NCBI RefSeq assembly: GCF_001584325.1
Contig: NZ_LSAZ01000027.1
Span: 1 to 64,000 of the forward strand
Direction: 5' to 3'
Length of the DNA stretch: 64,000 bases
Source: Bacillus nakamurai
Lineage (GTDB): Bacteria > Bacillota > Bacilli > Bacillales > Bacillaceae
This document shows, piece after piece, positions 55,341 through 64,000 of this stretch (position 1 is the first letter of the stretch; each line of letters starts with the position of its first letter). The notes beneath the pieces are model-generated. The model was given only the letters and a program-made list of their open reading frames with translations, was not told the origin of the DNA and ran no database searches. A program made the translations under genes and the position numbers.

Positions 55341-55994
55341 ATGATGACTGATAAACGTGTAAACACCATTTTGTTTGATCTTGACGGCACGCTGATTAAT
55401 ACGAATGAGCTGATTATCGCTTCATATCTTCATACGCTTGACCATTATTGCCCGGGACGGTATCAGCGGGAGGACGTGCTCCCGTTTATCGGCCCGCCCC
55501 TGTACGAAACATTTTCAGGTATAAACGCCGCAAAATGCGATGAAATGATCAGCATGTACAGGGCATTTAACCATGACATGCATGATGAGCTCGTGACAGA
55601 ATATGAAACGGTTTATGAAACGCTTGATGAATTGAAAAAGGCGGGATATAAGCTTGGCATCGTCACGACGAAGCTAAGGGATACCGTGAATATGGGCCTT
55701 GCGCTGACGGGGATCGGGCCGTTTTTTGAGACGGTCGTCACACTCGATGATGTCAAAAACCCGAAGCCAGATCCGGAGCCAGTGCGTCTCGCCCTCCGGC
55801 AGCTTGCAAGTGAACCTTCTGAAGCCATAATGGTCGGTGACAACTATCACGACGTATTGGCAGGAAAAAACGCCGGCACGAAAACCGCGGGTGTCGCATG
55901 GACGATCAAAGGCGCAAAAGAGCTTGCCAAGCACGAACCGGACTACATGCTCGAAAAAATGAGCGATTTATTACAAATTACCGGAGTGAAGTGA
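55341..55994 (+). CDS. ppaX: Pyrophosphatase PpaX
   Basis: HAD-superfamily phosphatase that hydrolyses the pyrophosphate produced by HprK phosphorylase activity (formerly HprP). The 217-residue protein has motif [12 protein letters not shown], motif [11 protein letters not shown], the conserved Lys in NPKPDPEPV and motif [25 protein letters not shown] start after AAAGGACG. In B. subtilis yvoD lies between lgt and this gene; here only 23 bases separate them. Confidence 0.95.
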   Translation: MMTDKRVNTILFDLDGTLINTNELIIASYLHTLDHYCPGRYQREDVLPFIGPPLYETFSGINAAKCDEMISMYRAFNHDMHDELVTEYETVYETLDELKKAGYKLGIVTTKLRDTVNMGLALTGIGPFFETVVTLDDVKNPKPDPEPVRLALRQLASEPSEAIMVGDNYHDVLAGKNAGTKTAGVAWTIKGAKELAKHEPDYMLEKMSDLLQITGVK

Positions 55995-55997
55995 TCC

Positions 55998-56516
55998 GTG
56001 AGAAAAACAGACCGACATCCGGTTTCAGGTGCAAATTCACTATGGCATGTGTACAAAACGGTTCCATTTTTGAAGGTGATGAAAAATTTCATCGTGATTC
56101 AAATCGCGAGGTATACGCCTTTTTTAGGAATGAAAAATTGGCTGTACCGCACTTTTCTGAACATGAACATCGGGAAACAGACGTCCTTTGCGCTGATGGT
56201 GATGCCCGATATCATGTTTCCTGAAAAGATCACTGTCGGAAAAAACAGCATTATCGGCTACAACACGACGATTTTGTCCCATGAATATTTGATTCATGAG
56301 TACCGGATCGGCAATGTGAAGATCGGTGATGAGGTGATGATCGGGGCGAATACAACCATTCTGCCCGGCGTGACAATCGGTAATGGAGCCGTTGTTTCCG
56401 CAGGAACGCTTGTGCATAAAGATGTGCCGGCAGGGGCATTTGCCGGCGGCAACCCGATGAAGCTGATCTATACGGCCAAAGAAATGAAGGAACGAATGGG
56501 AAAACCCGCTGATTGA
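55998..56516 (+). CDS. yvoF: Hexapeptide-repeat acetyltransferase YvoF
   Basis: Probable O-acetyltransferase with a left-handed beta-helix. Residues 70-160 show hexapeptide repeats (IGKQTSFALMVMPDIMFPEK, ITVGKNSIIGYNTTILSHEY, VKIGDEVMIGANTTILPGVT, IGNGAVVSAGTLVHKDVPAG). The N-terminal 60 residues are basic and hydrophobic, suggesting membrane association. The acceptor substrate is unknown. GTG start three bases after ppaX; its stop lies in the shared terminator stem. Confidence 0.9.
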   Translation: MRKTDRHPVSGANSLWHVYKTVPFLKVMKNFIVIQIARYTPFLGMKNWLYRTFLNMNIGKQTSFALMVMPDIMFPEKITVGKNSIIGYNTTILSHEYLIHEYRIGNVKIGDEVMIGANTTILPGVTIGNGAVVSAGTLVHKDVPAGAFAGGNPMKLIYTAKEMKERMGKPAD

Positions 56517-56535
56517 AAAGTCAGCGGGTTTTTTG
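56501..56535. terminator. Bidirectional terminator between yvoF and yvpB
   Basis: AAAACCCGCTGA and TCAGCGGGTTTT form a 12-bp stem with an 8-base loop, followed by further T; the left arm overlaps the yvoF stop codon. Confidence 0.93.
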
Positions 56536-57267
56536 TTATTTCTTTATCACGATGGCTTGGCTGCCCATTTGCTTCCAAGCTTTTTCAAAGCTGGTCCGGT
56601 CTGTTTTTCGGTTTTGATAGCCGTAAGGGTCATTTACATACACGTAATCTTGATCATATCCGGTAACGGCTACGCTGTGCATACTGTATGTAATGCTGAC
56701 CTTTCCGTTTGGCGTATTCCATGTCTGCATATTATCAACCGGATTAAAAGCAGTGGTGATAATCACCCAGACCGGCCGCCCTTTTTCAAGCTGGCGGTAC
56801 ACGGAGGAAATATCTTTTCCCGTAAGATCATAAACCTGGTTTCCTGCGTATTCCTTGGCAAGCTTAAATATCGGCTCATGATAGACTCCCAGGCCGGGGC
56901 CGTTTGCCATGTCTCCGACAAATCCTTCATTCGGATTTCCCTTCAGCCCGCTGCTGTATGTCAGCGGCACTGTATCGAGTTTGTCCGCCAGCGTATTTTT
57001 TGATACATGATATCCGGCATAGTTCAGCACCATTGCAAGGCTTGTCACTTCACAGCCATTGTACAGTCTTGGCGAGTCCATTTGTCTGTATAACACAACA
57101 TTCATCGGCTCCGCGCTCCCTTTCAATGGCGCTTTTTCATCAAGGTCCGGATCGGAATCCTGCTGATGAAAAAATGGCAGATTAATGTCGTTTGCGTATA
57201 TGTTGAATCCCAGATAGGCAAGAACAGCTATCAGGATCAGCACACATAATGTTCCGAGCGTCTTCAT
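56536..57267 (-). CDS. yvpB: C39-like membrane-anchored peptidase YvpB
   Basis: Probable extracellular cysteine peptidase. The 243-residue protein has an N-terminal membrane anchor (TLGTLCVLILIAVLAYLGFN) and a peptidase C39-like domain at about 65-240: catalytic Cys in NGCEVTSLAMVLNYAG, His in MHSVAVTGYD and Asp in YVNDPYG. There is no ABC transporter domain, unlike bacteriocin processing enzymes. It is monocistronic and divergent from hisZ. Substrate unknown. Confidence 0.9.
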   Translation of the reverse strand: MKTLGTLCVLILIAVLAYLGFNIYANDINLPFFHQQDSDPDLDEKAPLKGSAEPMNVVLYRQMDSPRLYNGCEVTSLAMVLNYAGYHVSKNTLADKLDTVPLTYSSGLKGNPNEGFVGDMANGPGLGVYHEPIFKLAKEYAGNQVYDLTGKDISSVYRQLEKGRPVWVIITTAFNPVDNMQTWNTPNGKVSITYSMHSVAVTGYDQDYVYVNDPYGYQNRKTDRTSFEKAWKQMGSQAIVIKK

Positions 57268-57407
57268 TATACTCTCCCTTGTTCTTGATGCAGCTGTTTT
57301 TTGTATTATAGCATTTCTGTTCTTACAAATTAGAGAGATCCAATATGTTTACAGATTTGTTCATGATTTATTCATGGTTATGGAAAAGAATAGGCGGACA
57401 ATCGACG

Positions 57408-57436
57408 TTGCATTTCATTCTTTTATCTGCTAACAT
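57408..57436 (+). promoter_or_regulatory. Candidate promoter of the his operon
   Basis: TTGCAT (57408-57413), 17 bases, TAACAT (57431-57436). A small hairpin AAGGA/TCCTT follows at about 57458-57476, but I see neither a T-box nor a leader peptide with His codons. Confidence 0.55.
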
Positions 57437-57502
57437 ATTATCATATTAGCGAACTAAAGGATTCGGAATTTTCCTTCAGATAAAGCGGAGGTGCAACAGG
57501 CA

Positions 57503-58675
57503 ATGTTTATGTTCGAAAAACCGCACGGCATGAGAGATACACTGCCCGGTTTATATGAAGAAAAGAAGAACGTCCGTTTCGCGTTGACGGATTTGATTGA
57601 TAAATGGGGCTATCAATTTATGGAGACTCCGACACTTGAATTCTATGAAACGGTGGGTGTCCAGTCTGCGATCGAAGAGCAGCAGCTGTTCAAGCTTCTG
57701 GATCAGGACGGAAAAACATTGGTGCTGCGTCCGGACATGACCGGGCCGATTGCGAGGGTGGCGGCGTCAAAGCTGCACAAACACGATCATCCGCTCAGGG
57801 CCGGATATGTGGCGAATGTGTTTCGCGCCCAGGAGCGTGAAGGCGGCCGTCCGGCTGAATTCGAACAAGTCGGCGCGGAGTTAATCGGCGACGGTTCAAC
57901 AAGCGCGGACGCCGAGGTCATTGCGCTGGCGGCCGGCGCTCTGAAAAACGCCGGGCTGCAGCAATTTAAAATCGCCATCGGTCACGCCGGGCTTGCGGAT
58001 GAACTGTTTGTGGAGGTGCTCGGCAATGCCGAACGGGCGGACGTCCTGCGGCGCTTTCTATATGAAAAAAACTACGTAGGCTACAGAGAGCACGTTAAAT
58101 CGCTCCCGCTTTCTTCAATCGATAAAAGCCGGCTGCTCAGGCTTCTCGAATTGCGTGGCGGAAAAGAGATTTGCGCCAAAGCGGAAGACATCATCGGAAC
58201 TTCCGGCAAAATCCTGATTCAGGAACTGAAAGATTTATGGGACATTCTTGAAGATTACGGCTGTACTGAAAACGTCCGCCTCGATCTGAACATGGTGAGC
58301 CATATGAGTTATTACACAGGTATTTTATTCGAAGTGTACGCGGCAAACGTCGGGTTTGTCATCGGCAGCGGCGGCCGCTATAACAAACTGCTCGGCCATT
58401 TCGGCCATCCGGCCCCCGCAACAGGTTTCGGCCTTCGCGTTGACAGGCTGATTGAAGCGCTCGGCATTAAAGGTGAAACAAGTGAAGCGGACGCCGTTAT
58501 TTTCAGCAAGGAACAGCGGGCGCAGGCCATTTTATTCGCTGAGGAAGAAAGGGCAAGAGGCAGAAAAGTCGTTTTGCAGGACTTATCAGGAATTGAAAAT
58601 ATTGATCATATGACAAAATCATTCGCAAACGTCACATACTTTATCGGTGCCAGAAAGGAAGAGCAAAATGGGTAA
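57503..58675 (+). CDS. hisZ: ATP phosphoribosyltransferase regulatory subunit HisZ
   Basis: Histidyl-tRNA synthetase paralogue that pairs with short-form HisG and confers activity and histidine feedback. The 390-residue protein resembles the HisRS core (motif 2 [20 protein letters not shown], motif 3-like [15 protein letters not shown]) and lacks the anticodon-binding domain. GTG 57491 overlaps the GGAGGTG ribosome binding site, so ATG 57503 is chosen. First gene of the his operon, overlapping hisG by 8 bases. Confidence 0.95.
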   Translation: MFMFEKPHGMRDTLPGLYEEKKNVRFALTDLIDKWGYQFMETPTLEFYETVGVQSAIEEQQLFKLLDQDGKTLVLRPDMTGPIARVAASKLHKHDHPLRAGYVANVFRAQEREGGRPAEFEQVGAELIGDGSTSADAEVIALAAGALKNAGLQQFKIAIGHAGLADELFVEVLGNAERADVLRRFLYEKNYVGYREHVKSLPLSSIDKSRLLRLLELRGGKEICAKAEDIIGTSGKILIQELKDLWDILEDYGCTENVRLDLNMVSHMSYYTGILFEVYAANVGFVIGSGGRYNKLLGHFGHPAPATGFGLRVDRLIEALGIKGETSEADAVIFSKEQRAQAILFAEEERARGRKVVLQDLSGIENIDHMTKSFANVTYFIGARKEEQNG

Positions 58676-59309
58676 GGTACTCACAATGGCGATGCCAAAG
58701 GGACGGATATTTGAAGAAGCGGCGAGTCTTTTGCGCCAGGCCGGATACAAGCTGCCGGAGGAGTTCGAAGAGTCGAGAAAGCTGATCATCGACGTTCCCG
58801 AGGAAAATCTCCGTTTTATTTTAGCAAAGCCGATGGACGTCACAACATATGTCGAGCATGGTGTTGCTGATGTCGGTATTGCGGGGAAGGACGTCATGCT
58901 TGAAGAAGAGCGCGACGTGTATGAGGTGCTCGATCTGAAAATCAGCAAATGCCATCTTGCCGTTGCCGGACTGCCGGGCGCTGATTGGAACGGAGCGGCC
59001 CCAAGAATTGCGACGAAATATCCGAATGTTGCGTCAAGTTACTTCAGAGAGCAGGGCGAGCAGGTGGAAATCATCAAACTGAATGGTTCAATCGAATTGG
59101 CGCCGCTGATCGGGCTTGCTGACAGAATCGTTGACATTGTGTCAACCGGCCGGACGTTAAAGGAAAACGGACTTGTTGAATCAGAACATATATGTGACAT
59201 TACATCACGTTTTATCGTCAACCCGGTCAGCTATCGAATGAAAGATGAAGTAATTGATAAAATGGCGGCCCGATTGGCACGGGTTGTGGAAGGAGAAACG
59301 GCAAAATGA
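58668..59309 (+). CDS. hisG: ATP phosphoribosyltransferase HisG (short form)
   Basis: First committed step of histidine synthesis, joining ATP and PRPP. The 213-residue short form lacks the C-terminal regulatory domain, consistent with hisZ. Motifs: [38 protein letters not shown], the HisG signature [20 protein letters not shown] and [15 protein letters not shown] (PRPP loop). ATG 58668 is chosen over a longer frame because it matches the family start, and the ATGGGTAA overlap with hisZ is typical. Confidence 0.97.
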   Translation: MGKVLTMAMPKGRIFEEAASLLRQAGYKLPEEFEESRKLIIDVPEENLRFILAKPMDVTTYVEHGVADVGIAGKDVMLEEERDVYEVLDLKISKCHLAVAGLPGADWNGAAPRIATKYPNVASSYFREQGEQVEIIKLNGSIELAPLIGLADRIVDIVSTGRTLKENGLVESEHICDITSRFIVNPVSYRMKDEVIDKMAARLARVVEGETAK

Positions 59310-60619
59310 AAATAACAGCCATTTCAAGGAGCGACCGGTTTTCTCTGAAGCGTTCCATCGACAGCGGAACAGAAAAACAGCGGAAAACCGTCAGAGCGAT
59401 TATTGAGGACGTCAGGAAAAACGGCGACAAAGCCGTTTCTGCCTTCACAGTAAAATTTGACGGGATCGCCCTGGCTCAGACAGCCGTCAGCGAAGAAGAA
59501 ATTGCTGAAGCGTACAGCCTTCTTGACGATCAGCTGCTTCAAGTGATCAGACAGGCGATTGCAAACATTACAGAATATCACGAGCGGCAGCTGCAATCCT
59601 CTTGGTTCTATCATCGTAAGGACGGCACGATGCTCGGGCAGAAAATCACGGCGCTCGACTCCGCGGGTGTATATGTGCCGGGCGGGACGGCCGCTTATCC
59701 GTCGTCTGTTTTAATGAATGTCATTCCCGCGCTTACTGCGGGAGTGGAACGGATTGTTCTCGTCAGTCCTCCGGGAAAGGACGGACGGCTTTCGCCGGGG
59801 GTGCTGGCGGCAGCCTCAGAACTCGGTATACGGGAGATCTACAAAGTCGGAGGCGCGCAGGCGATTGCCGCCCTCGCATACGGAACAGAGACGATAAAAC
59901 CGGTTGATAAGATCACAGGCCCGGGAAATATATTTGTGGCGCTGGCAAAACGCGAAGTATTCGGTGATGTGGATATCGACATGATTGCCGGGCCGAGCGA
60001 GATTGTCGTACTTGCGGATGATTCGGCCATACCGCAGGAGGTCGCCGCTGACCTGCTTTCCCAGGCCGAGCACGATATGCTCAGCTCAAGCGTGCTTGTC
60101 ACAGATTCGCAGACGCTTGCCGAAGCCGTAAACGAGGAGGTTGGCAGACAGCTTCAAACCCTTCCGCGAAAAGCGATTGCGGAAGCATCCATAACAGATT
60201 ACGGACAGATTTATGTCGCAGAAACGATGAACGATGCGATTGATACGGTTAACGCGCTCGCGCCTGAGCATTTAGAAATCATCACCCGTTCGCCTGAGGC
60301 CTTGCTTGGAAGCATCAAACATGCTGGGGCAATTTTCTTAGGCCGCTACAGCGCTGAACCGGTCGGGGATTATTTTGCGGGACCGAATCACGTGCTCCCG
60401 ACAAACGGAACGGCGCGGTTTTCGAGTCCGCTGAATGTAACTGATTTTCAAAAGAAATCAAGCATCATTTCCTACAGCCAAACCGCTTTTGAAGCACACG
60501 CGGACAGCATTGCCGCCTTTGCAAGGCTGGAAGGGCTTGAAGCACACGCAAGATCCATCGAGGCAAGAAACGGAGGAATAAAAGATGAGAAAAGCGGAAT
60601 GCGCCAGAAAAACAAATGA
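59306..60619 (+). CDS. hisD: Histidinol dehydrogenase HisD
   Basis: Zinc enzyme that oxidises L-histidinol to L-histidine in two NAD-dependent steps. The 437-residue protein has the [20 protein letters not shown] motif, [19 protein letters not shown], the signature [26 protein letters not shown] (zinc ligands Gln and His) and [21 protein letters not shown], with a final His in [11 protein letters not shown]. It overlaps hisG by four bases and hisB by 35, the C-terminal tail [11 protein letters not shown] being slightly longer than in B. subtilis. Confidence 0.97.
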   Translation: MKITAISRSDRFSLKRSIDSGTEKQRKTVRAIIEDVRKNGDKAVSAFTVKFDGIALAQTAVSEEEIAEAYSLLDDQLLQVIRQAIANITEYHERQLQSSWFYHRKDGTMLGQKITALDSAGVYVPGGTAAYPSSVLMNVIPALTAGVERIVLVSPPGKDGRLSPGVLAAASELGIREIYKVGGAQAIAALAYGTETIKPVDKITGPGNIFVALAKREVFGDVDIDMIAGPSEIVVLADDSAIPQEVAADLLSQAEHDMLSSSVLVTDSQTLAEAVNEEVGRQLQTLPRKAIAEASITDYGQIYVAETMNDAIDTVNALAPEHLEIITRSPEALLGSIKHAGAIFLGRYSAEPVGDYFAGPNHVLPTNGTARFSSPLNVTDFQKKSSIISYSQTAFEAHADSIAAFARLEGLEAHARSIEARNGGIKDEKSGMRQKNK

Positions 60620-61169
60620 AACGGATATTCAGCTGGCTTTCGGAATAGACGGAGAGGGAAAAGCGGACATCATCACGGACGTGCCGTTTATGACACATAT
60701 GCTTGATTTGTTTACAAAGCACGGGCAATTTGATTTATCCGTCAATGCAAAAGGCGATACGGAGATTGATGATCATCATACGACTGAGGATATCGGCATC
60801 TGCTTAGGGCAGGCTCTCCTTGAAGCGCTCGGTGATAAAAAAGGCATCAAACGTTACGGCTCGGCGTTTGTGCCGATGGATGAGGCGCTCGCCCATGTTG
60901 TCGTCGATTTAAGCAACCGGCCGCACTTAGAGATGCGCGCCGAGTTTCCGGCGGCCAAGGTCGGCACATTTGATACCGAGCTTGTCCATGAATTTTTATG
61001 GAAACTTGCGCTGGAAGCAAGAATGAATCTGCATGTCATCGTTCATTATGGAACGAATACGCACCACATGATAGAAGCAGTGTTTAAAGCGCTTGGAAGG
61101 GCGCTTGATGAAGCGGCGGCCATTGATCCCCGTGTCAAAGGAATACCATCTACGAAAGGGATGCTGTAA
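60585..61169 (+). CDS. hisB: Imidazoleglycerol-phosphate dehydratase HisB
   Basis: Sixth step of the pathway, dehydration of imidazole glycerol phosphate. The 194-residue monofunctional enzyme (no phosphatase domain) has the duplicated metal-binding motifs [30 protein letters not shown] and [20 protein letters not shown]. The GGAGG ribosome binding site is inside hisD. The stop codon is directly followed by the hisH start. Confidence 0.98.
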   Translation: MRKAECARKTNETDIQLAFGIDGEGKADIITDVPFMTHMLDLFTKHGQFDLSVNAKGDTEIDDHHTTEDIGICLGQALLEALGDKKGIKRYGSAFVPMDEALAHVVVDLSNRPHLEMRAEFPAAKVGTFDTELVHEFLWKLALEARMNLHVIVHYGTNTHHMIEAVFKALGRALDEAAAIDPRVKGIPSTKGML

Positions 61170-61808
61170 ATGATCGGTGTAATAGATTACGGAATGGGCA
61201 ATTTATACAGCGTGTCAAAGGCGTTGGCACGCGTCGGCGCCCCCTATACAGTATCTGACCGGCCGGAAGAACTGCAAAAGGCAGATGCCTTCATTCTCCC
61301 CGGCGTCGGATCATTCAGCGACGCGATGGACAATTTGCGCAGCGCGAAACTTGATCAATTCATTCACCGCATGACGGATGAAGGCAAGCTGCTTCTCGGC
61401 ATCTGCCTCGGCATGCAGCTCATTTTTGAAGAAAGCGAAGAAAACGGATCTGCAAAAGGGCTGGGTTTGTTAACCGGGAAAGCCGTCAAACTGAAGGACC
61501 GGGATGCGGAAGGAAACAGGCTGAAGGTGCCGCATATGGGTTGGAACCGCCTGGCGTTTCACCATAAATCTCCGCTGCTTTCGGAAGTTGAGGAAGGATA
61601 CGCCTACTTCGTTCATTCCTACTATATAGACGGGATGGAAGACAGCGCGCTTTTGGCAAGCGCCGATTACGGTGTCCGTGTACCCGCGGTCGTCGGCAAA
61701 CATCATGTTTTCGGAGCGCAGTTTCACCCGGAAAAAAGCAGCACCGTCGGAATGGGGATTTTAACCCGCTTTACAAAAATGGCAGAGAAACAGAAGGTGA
61801 AGAAATGA
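61170..61808 (+). CDS. hisH: Imidazole glycerol phosphate synthase glutamine amidotransferase HisH
   Basis: Supplies ammonia from glutamine to HisF. The 212-residue class I amidotransferase has [24 protein letters not shown] (oxyanion strand), the nucleophile elbow [15 protein letters not shown] (Cys about residue 79) and the His-Glu pair in [13 protein letters not shown] directly abuts the hisB stop; the last four bases overlap hisA. Confidence 0.98.
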   Translation: MIGVIDYGMGNLYSVSKALARVGAPYTVSDRPEELQKADAFILPGVGSFSDAMDNLRSAKLDQFIHRMTDEGKLLLGICLGMQLIFEESEENGSAKGLGLLTGKAVKLKDRDAEGNRLKVPHMGWNRLAFHHKSPLLSEVEEGYAYFVHSYYIDGMEDSALLASADYGVRVPAVVGKHHVFGAQFHPEKSSTVGMGILTRFTKMAEKQKVKK

Positions 61809-62542
61809 GCGCTTTTACATTATATCCGGCAATCGATATGAGAAACGGCAAATGCGTCCGCCTCATTCAAGGTGATTATGACAAGGAAACGATTTACGGA
61901 GACTCGCCGTTAGACATGGCAGCATTGTTTGTACAAGAAGGAGCCGAATGGATTCATCTCGTTGACCTCGACGGGGCGAAAGAAGGGCAGAAAGTGAACG
62001 ATCGCCATGTGCTCGACATCGCACATCAGTTTGATGTGAAAGTCGAAGTCGGCGGCGGCATCCGCTCCGAGGCGGATGTATACGGCTACTTATCCCAAGG
62101 TGTCGATCGTGTCATTCTAGGCAGTTCAGCCGTCTCCAACCCGTCGTTTGTGAAAAAAATGCTGAAACAATACGGAGAGAAAATCGCGATCGGACTTGAT
62201 GCGAGAAACGGTTTTGTCTCAACGGAAGGCTGGCTTGAGACCTCTGCGGTAAAGGCGGAAGAGCTGGGCCGTGAATTGGCGAATGAAGGAGCGGAAACGT
62301 TCATCTTTACTGATATTGCAACTGACGGAATGCTCTCCGGTCCGAACATTGAAAGCACCGCTCGGCTGGCGAAGGAGACGGGCAAAACAGTCATCGCTTC
62401 CGGCGGAGTAAGCTCAGTCGCTGATCTCAAGGCGCTCGCCCGCTTCAAGGAAGACGGCGTATCAGGAGCGATTATCGGAAAAGCGCTGTATACAAAACAG
62501 TTTACATTGGCGGAAGCGCTCAGAGGGGTGAAGAGCACATGA
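61805..62542 (+). CDS. hisA: ProFAR isomerase HisA
   Basis: Phosphoribosylformimino-5-aminoimidazole carboxamide ribotide isomerase, a (beta/alpha)8 barrel with two half-barrel phosphate sites. The 245-residue protein shows [20 protein letters not shown] (catalytic Asp early), [43 protein letters not shown] (second catalytic Asp) and [12 protein letters not shown]. Overlaps hisH and hisF by four bases each. Confidence 0.98.
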   Translation: MSAFTLYPAIDMRNGKCVRLIQGDYDKETIYGDSPLDMAALFVQEGAEWIHLVDLDGAKEGQKVNDRHVLDIAHQFDVKVEVGGGIRSEADVYGYLSQGVDRVILGSSAVSNPSFVKKMLKQYGEKIAIGLDARNGFVSTEGWLETSAVKAEELGRELANEGAETFIFTDIATDGMLSGPNIESTARLAKETGKTVIASGGVSSVADLKALARFKEDGVSGAIIGKALYTKQFTLAEALRGVKST

Positions 62543-63297
62543 TAACGAAACGGGTGATTCCGTGTCTTGACGTCAAAGAAGGCCGCGTTGTCAAAGGCAT
62601 TCAATTTCTCGGGCTGAAAGATGCAGGCGATCCTGTCGGGCTGGCTGAGGCATATGACAGAGAGGGCGCTGACGAGCTCGTCTTTCTCGATATTTCTGCT
62701 TCGCATGAAGGGCGGAAGACGATGACAGACGTCGTTGAACAAGTTGCGGGAAAGCTTGCTATCCCGTTTACGGTCGGCGGAGGCATCAATCAGTTGAGCG
62801 ATATGAAACGAATTCTTCGCGCGGGTGCGGATAAGGTGTCGGTCAATACCGCGGCCGTCCTCCGTCCCGATCTGATTACGGAAGGAGCTGAATTCTTCGG
62901 CTCGCAATGCATCGTGCTGGCGATTGACGCAAAATACGATAAGGATTCAGGCTCCTTCAAGGTTTATACACACGGGGGCAGAAAGAAAACCGATTGGGAG
63001 GTCACTGCCTGGGCAAAAGAAGCCGTCAAACGCGGAGCAGGCGAAATCCTTTTGACAAGCATGGATTCAGACGGAGAGAAAAAAGGCTTTAACCATACGC
63101 TGACAAAGCTCGTGTCAAGAGCCGTACCCGTACCGGTGATTGCCTCAGGCGGCGCAGGCAGCGCACACCATATGCTTGAAGCCTTTACAAAGGGGGAAGC
63201 GGATGCCGCCCTTGCAGCATCGATCTTCCATTACAAAGAAACATCGATTAAAGAAGTAAAAGACTATATGAAAAAACACGGGGTGAAGGTAAGATGA
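62539..63297 (+). CDS. hisF: Imidazole glycerol phosphate synthase cyclase HisF
   Basis: Forms imidazole glycerol phosphate and AICAR using ammonia from HisH. The 252-residue barrel has the catalytic Asp in [19 protein letters not shown] and in [15 protein letters not shown], the phosphate loops [11 protein letters not shown] and [11 protein letters not shown], and [11 protein letters not shown]. It overlaps both neighbours by four bases. Confidence 0.98.
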   Translation: MITKRVIPCLDVKEGRVVKGIQFLGLKDAGDPVGLAEAYDREGADELVFLDISASHEGRKTMTDVVEQVAGKLAIPFTVGGGINQLSDMKRILRAGADKVSVNTAAVLRPDLITEGAEFFGSQCIVLAIDAKYDKDSGSFKVYTHGGRKKTDWEVTAWAKEAVKRGAGEILLTSMDSDGEKKGFNHTLTKLVSRAVPVPVIASGGAGSAHHMLEAFTKGEADAALAASIFHYKETSIKEVKDYMKKHGVKVR

Positions 63298-63914
63298 AGC
63301 GGGCAGATGAACTGCGGTTTAATGAGGACGGGCTGATCCCAGCCATTGTACAGGATGCGGCAAGCAAGGAAGTACTGACGCTGGCTTATATGAACCGGGA
63401 ATCCTATGAAAAAACGATAGAAACGAAAGAAACATGGTTTTACAGCCGTTCACGGCAAGAGCTATGGCATAAAGGGGGCACATCGGGGAATACACAAGCC
63501 GTCAAAGGCATCCGCTACGACTGCGACCAGGATGCGCTGATTGTGCTTGTGGAGCCGTCCGGGCCGGCTTGCCATACGGGCAGCTACAGCTGTTTTTCAC
63601 CAGAAAAAGCGGAAGCGGCGGATCGCTTCAGTATTTTAAATGAGCTGGAAAGTGTGATCGCCAAACGGCAGGCGGAGATGCCGGAAGGAGCCTATACGAC
63701 GTACCTTTTTCGGGAAGGTATCGATAAAATCCTCAAAAAAGTGGGTGAAGAAGCTTCTGAGGTAATCATCGCCGCGAAAAACCGCGACCATGAAGAATTA
63801 AAATGGGAAGCGGCCGATTTATTGTATCATTTGCTCGTTCTGTTACGCGAGCAGGCACTTCCGCTTGATGAGGTGCTTGAGGTGCTTAAAAAACGCCATT
63901 CAGAGTCCGACTGA
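63294..63914 (+). CDS. hisI: Bifunctional phosphoribosyl-AMP cyclohydrolase/PR-ATP pyrophosphohydrolase HisI
   Basis: Catalyses steps two and three of histidine synthesis. Residues 1-110 are the cyclohydrolase with zinc cysteines and motif [34 protein letters not shown] and CHTGSYSCF. Residues 115-205 are the pyrophosphohydrolase with [18 protein letters not shown] and [14 protein letters not shown]. 206 residues, normal for the fused form. It overlaps hisF by four bases and ends the hisZGDBHAFI operon. Confidence 0.98.
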   Translation: MKRADELRFNEDGLIPAIVQDAASKEVLTLAYMNRESYEKTIETKETWFYSRSRQELWHKGGTSGNTQAVKGIRYDCDQDALIVLVEPSGPACHTGSYSCFSPEKAEAADRFSILNELESVIAKRQAEMPEGAYTTYLFREGIDKILKKVGEEASEVIIAAKNRDHEELKWEAADLLYHLLVLLREQALPLDEVLEVLKKRHSESD

Positions 63915-63916
63915 AG

Positions 63917-63950
63917 AAACCTCACGGGGCTGATCCGTGAGGTTTTTATA
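63917..63950 (+). terminator. Rho-independent terminator of the his operon
   Basis: AAACCTCACGG and CCGTGAGGTTT form an 11-bp stem with a 7-base loop, followed by TTAT. The last 50 bases of the window hold no further gene. Confidence 0.93.
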
Positions 63951-64000
63951 TTTTGATGAAATCTTCTTATTATTGCAATCTAGCGGAAGTGAATTTGGTA

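Noticed and set aside
57268-57502. T-box or His leader peptide attenuator before the his operon
   Set aside because: No T-box core sequence, no run of His codons and no strong terminator hairpin were found in the leader.

Overview
The window is a chromosomal segment of a Bacillus of the B. subtilis group, most probably the B. amyloliquefaciens / B. velezensis branch. The gene order from tagV-yvyE-degS-degU through comF, flagellin, secA, ftsEX, minJ, uvrBA, yvl, yvnB, nag, hprK-lgt and the his operon follows B. subtilis 168 as I remember it, while several local insertions and absences do not. The species is an inference; no rRNA or tRNA is present to anchor it. No CRISPR array, insertion sequence or prophage was seen.

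Layout. 1-5.1 kb: cell-wall LCP transferase tagV, yvyE, the DegS-DegU two-component system and a DegV/FakB fatty-acid-binding protein. 5.1-7.5 kb: competence operon comFA-comFB-comFC. 7.5-16.8 kb: late flagellar genes, opened by a consensus sigma-D promoter lying on the comFC stop codon: yvyF, flgM, flgN, flgK, flgL, yviE, fliW, csrA, then hag with its CsrA-binding leader, then fliD-fliS-fliT plus an extra unknown gene. 16.9-24.6 kb: hpf (sigma-B promoter), secA, prfB with its programmed frameshift, yvjA, cccB, ftsE-ftsX. 24.6-29.6 kb: a secreted beta-helix protein, ctpB, an intact swrA and minJ. 29.6-30.5 kb: a frameshifted remnant of a beta-propeller surface protein. 30.5-35.1 kb: a minus-strand operon yvkC-yvkB-yvkA (rifampicin phosphotransferase, TetR regulator, MFS exporter) with an excellent promoter and a 22-bp palindrome at the start site. 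35.3-43.1 kb: csbA, uvrB-uvrA behind a LexA box, a small unknown gene, and the sigma-W operon yvlABCD. 43.2-47.1 kb: the large exported phosphoesterase yvnB. 50.7-64 kb: nagA-nagB-nagR, hprK-lgt-ppaX-yvoF, yvpB and the complete hisZGDBHAFI operon.

The least ordinary part is 47.4-50.5 kb, between yvnB and nagR. Two divergent operons share a 21-bp near-palindrome at 49186-49206 that closely matches the Bacillus Zur (zinc uptake repressor) box and sits at the start site of a sigma-A-type promoter. One arm encodes a SufU-like Fe-S scaffold, a RibA-like GTP cyclohydrolase II and a PerR-like regulator that is frameshifted at a run of nine G/C. The other arm encodes a HemB reading frame that has lost about 240 internal codons without losing frame, and a YidD domain fused in frame to a metallo-beta-lactamase-fold hydrolase with a strong internal ribosome binding site. 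I read this as a zinc-responsive accessory cassette of paralogues of metal-dependent housekeeping proteins, partly decayed in this strain.

Other structural points: the FliW-CsrA-Hag homeostasis module is complete with its RNA target; swrA carries the in-frame eight-A tract expected of swarming-competent strains; several gene starts were moved downstream of the longest reading frame on the basis of ribosome binding sites (yvyE, comFA, comFC, ftsX, minJ, yvlA, yvlB, ribA-like, nagA, hisZ, hisG).
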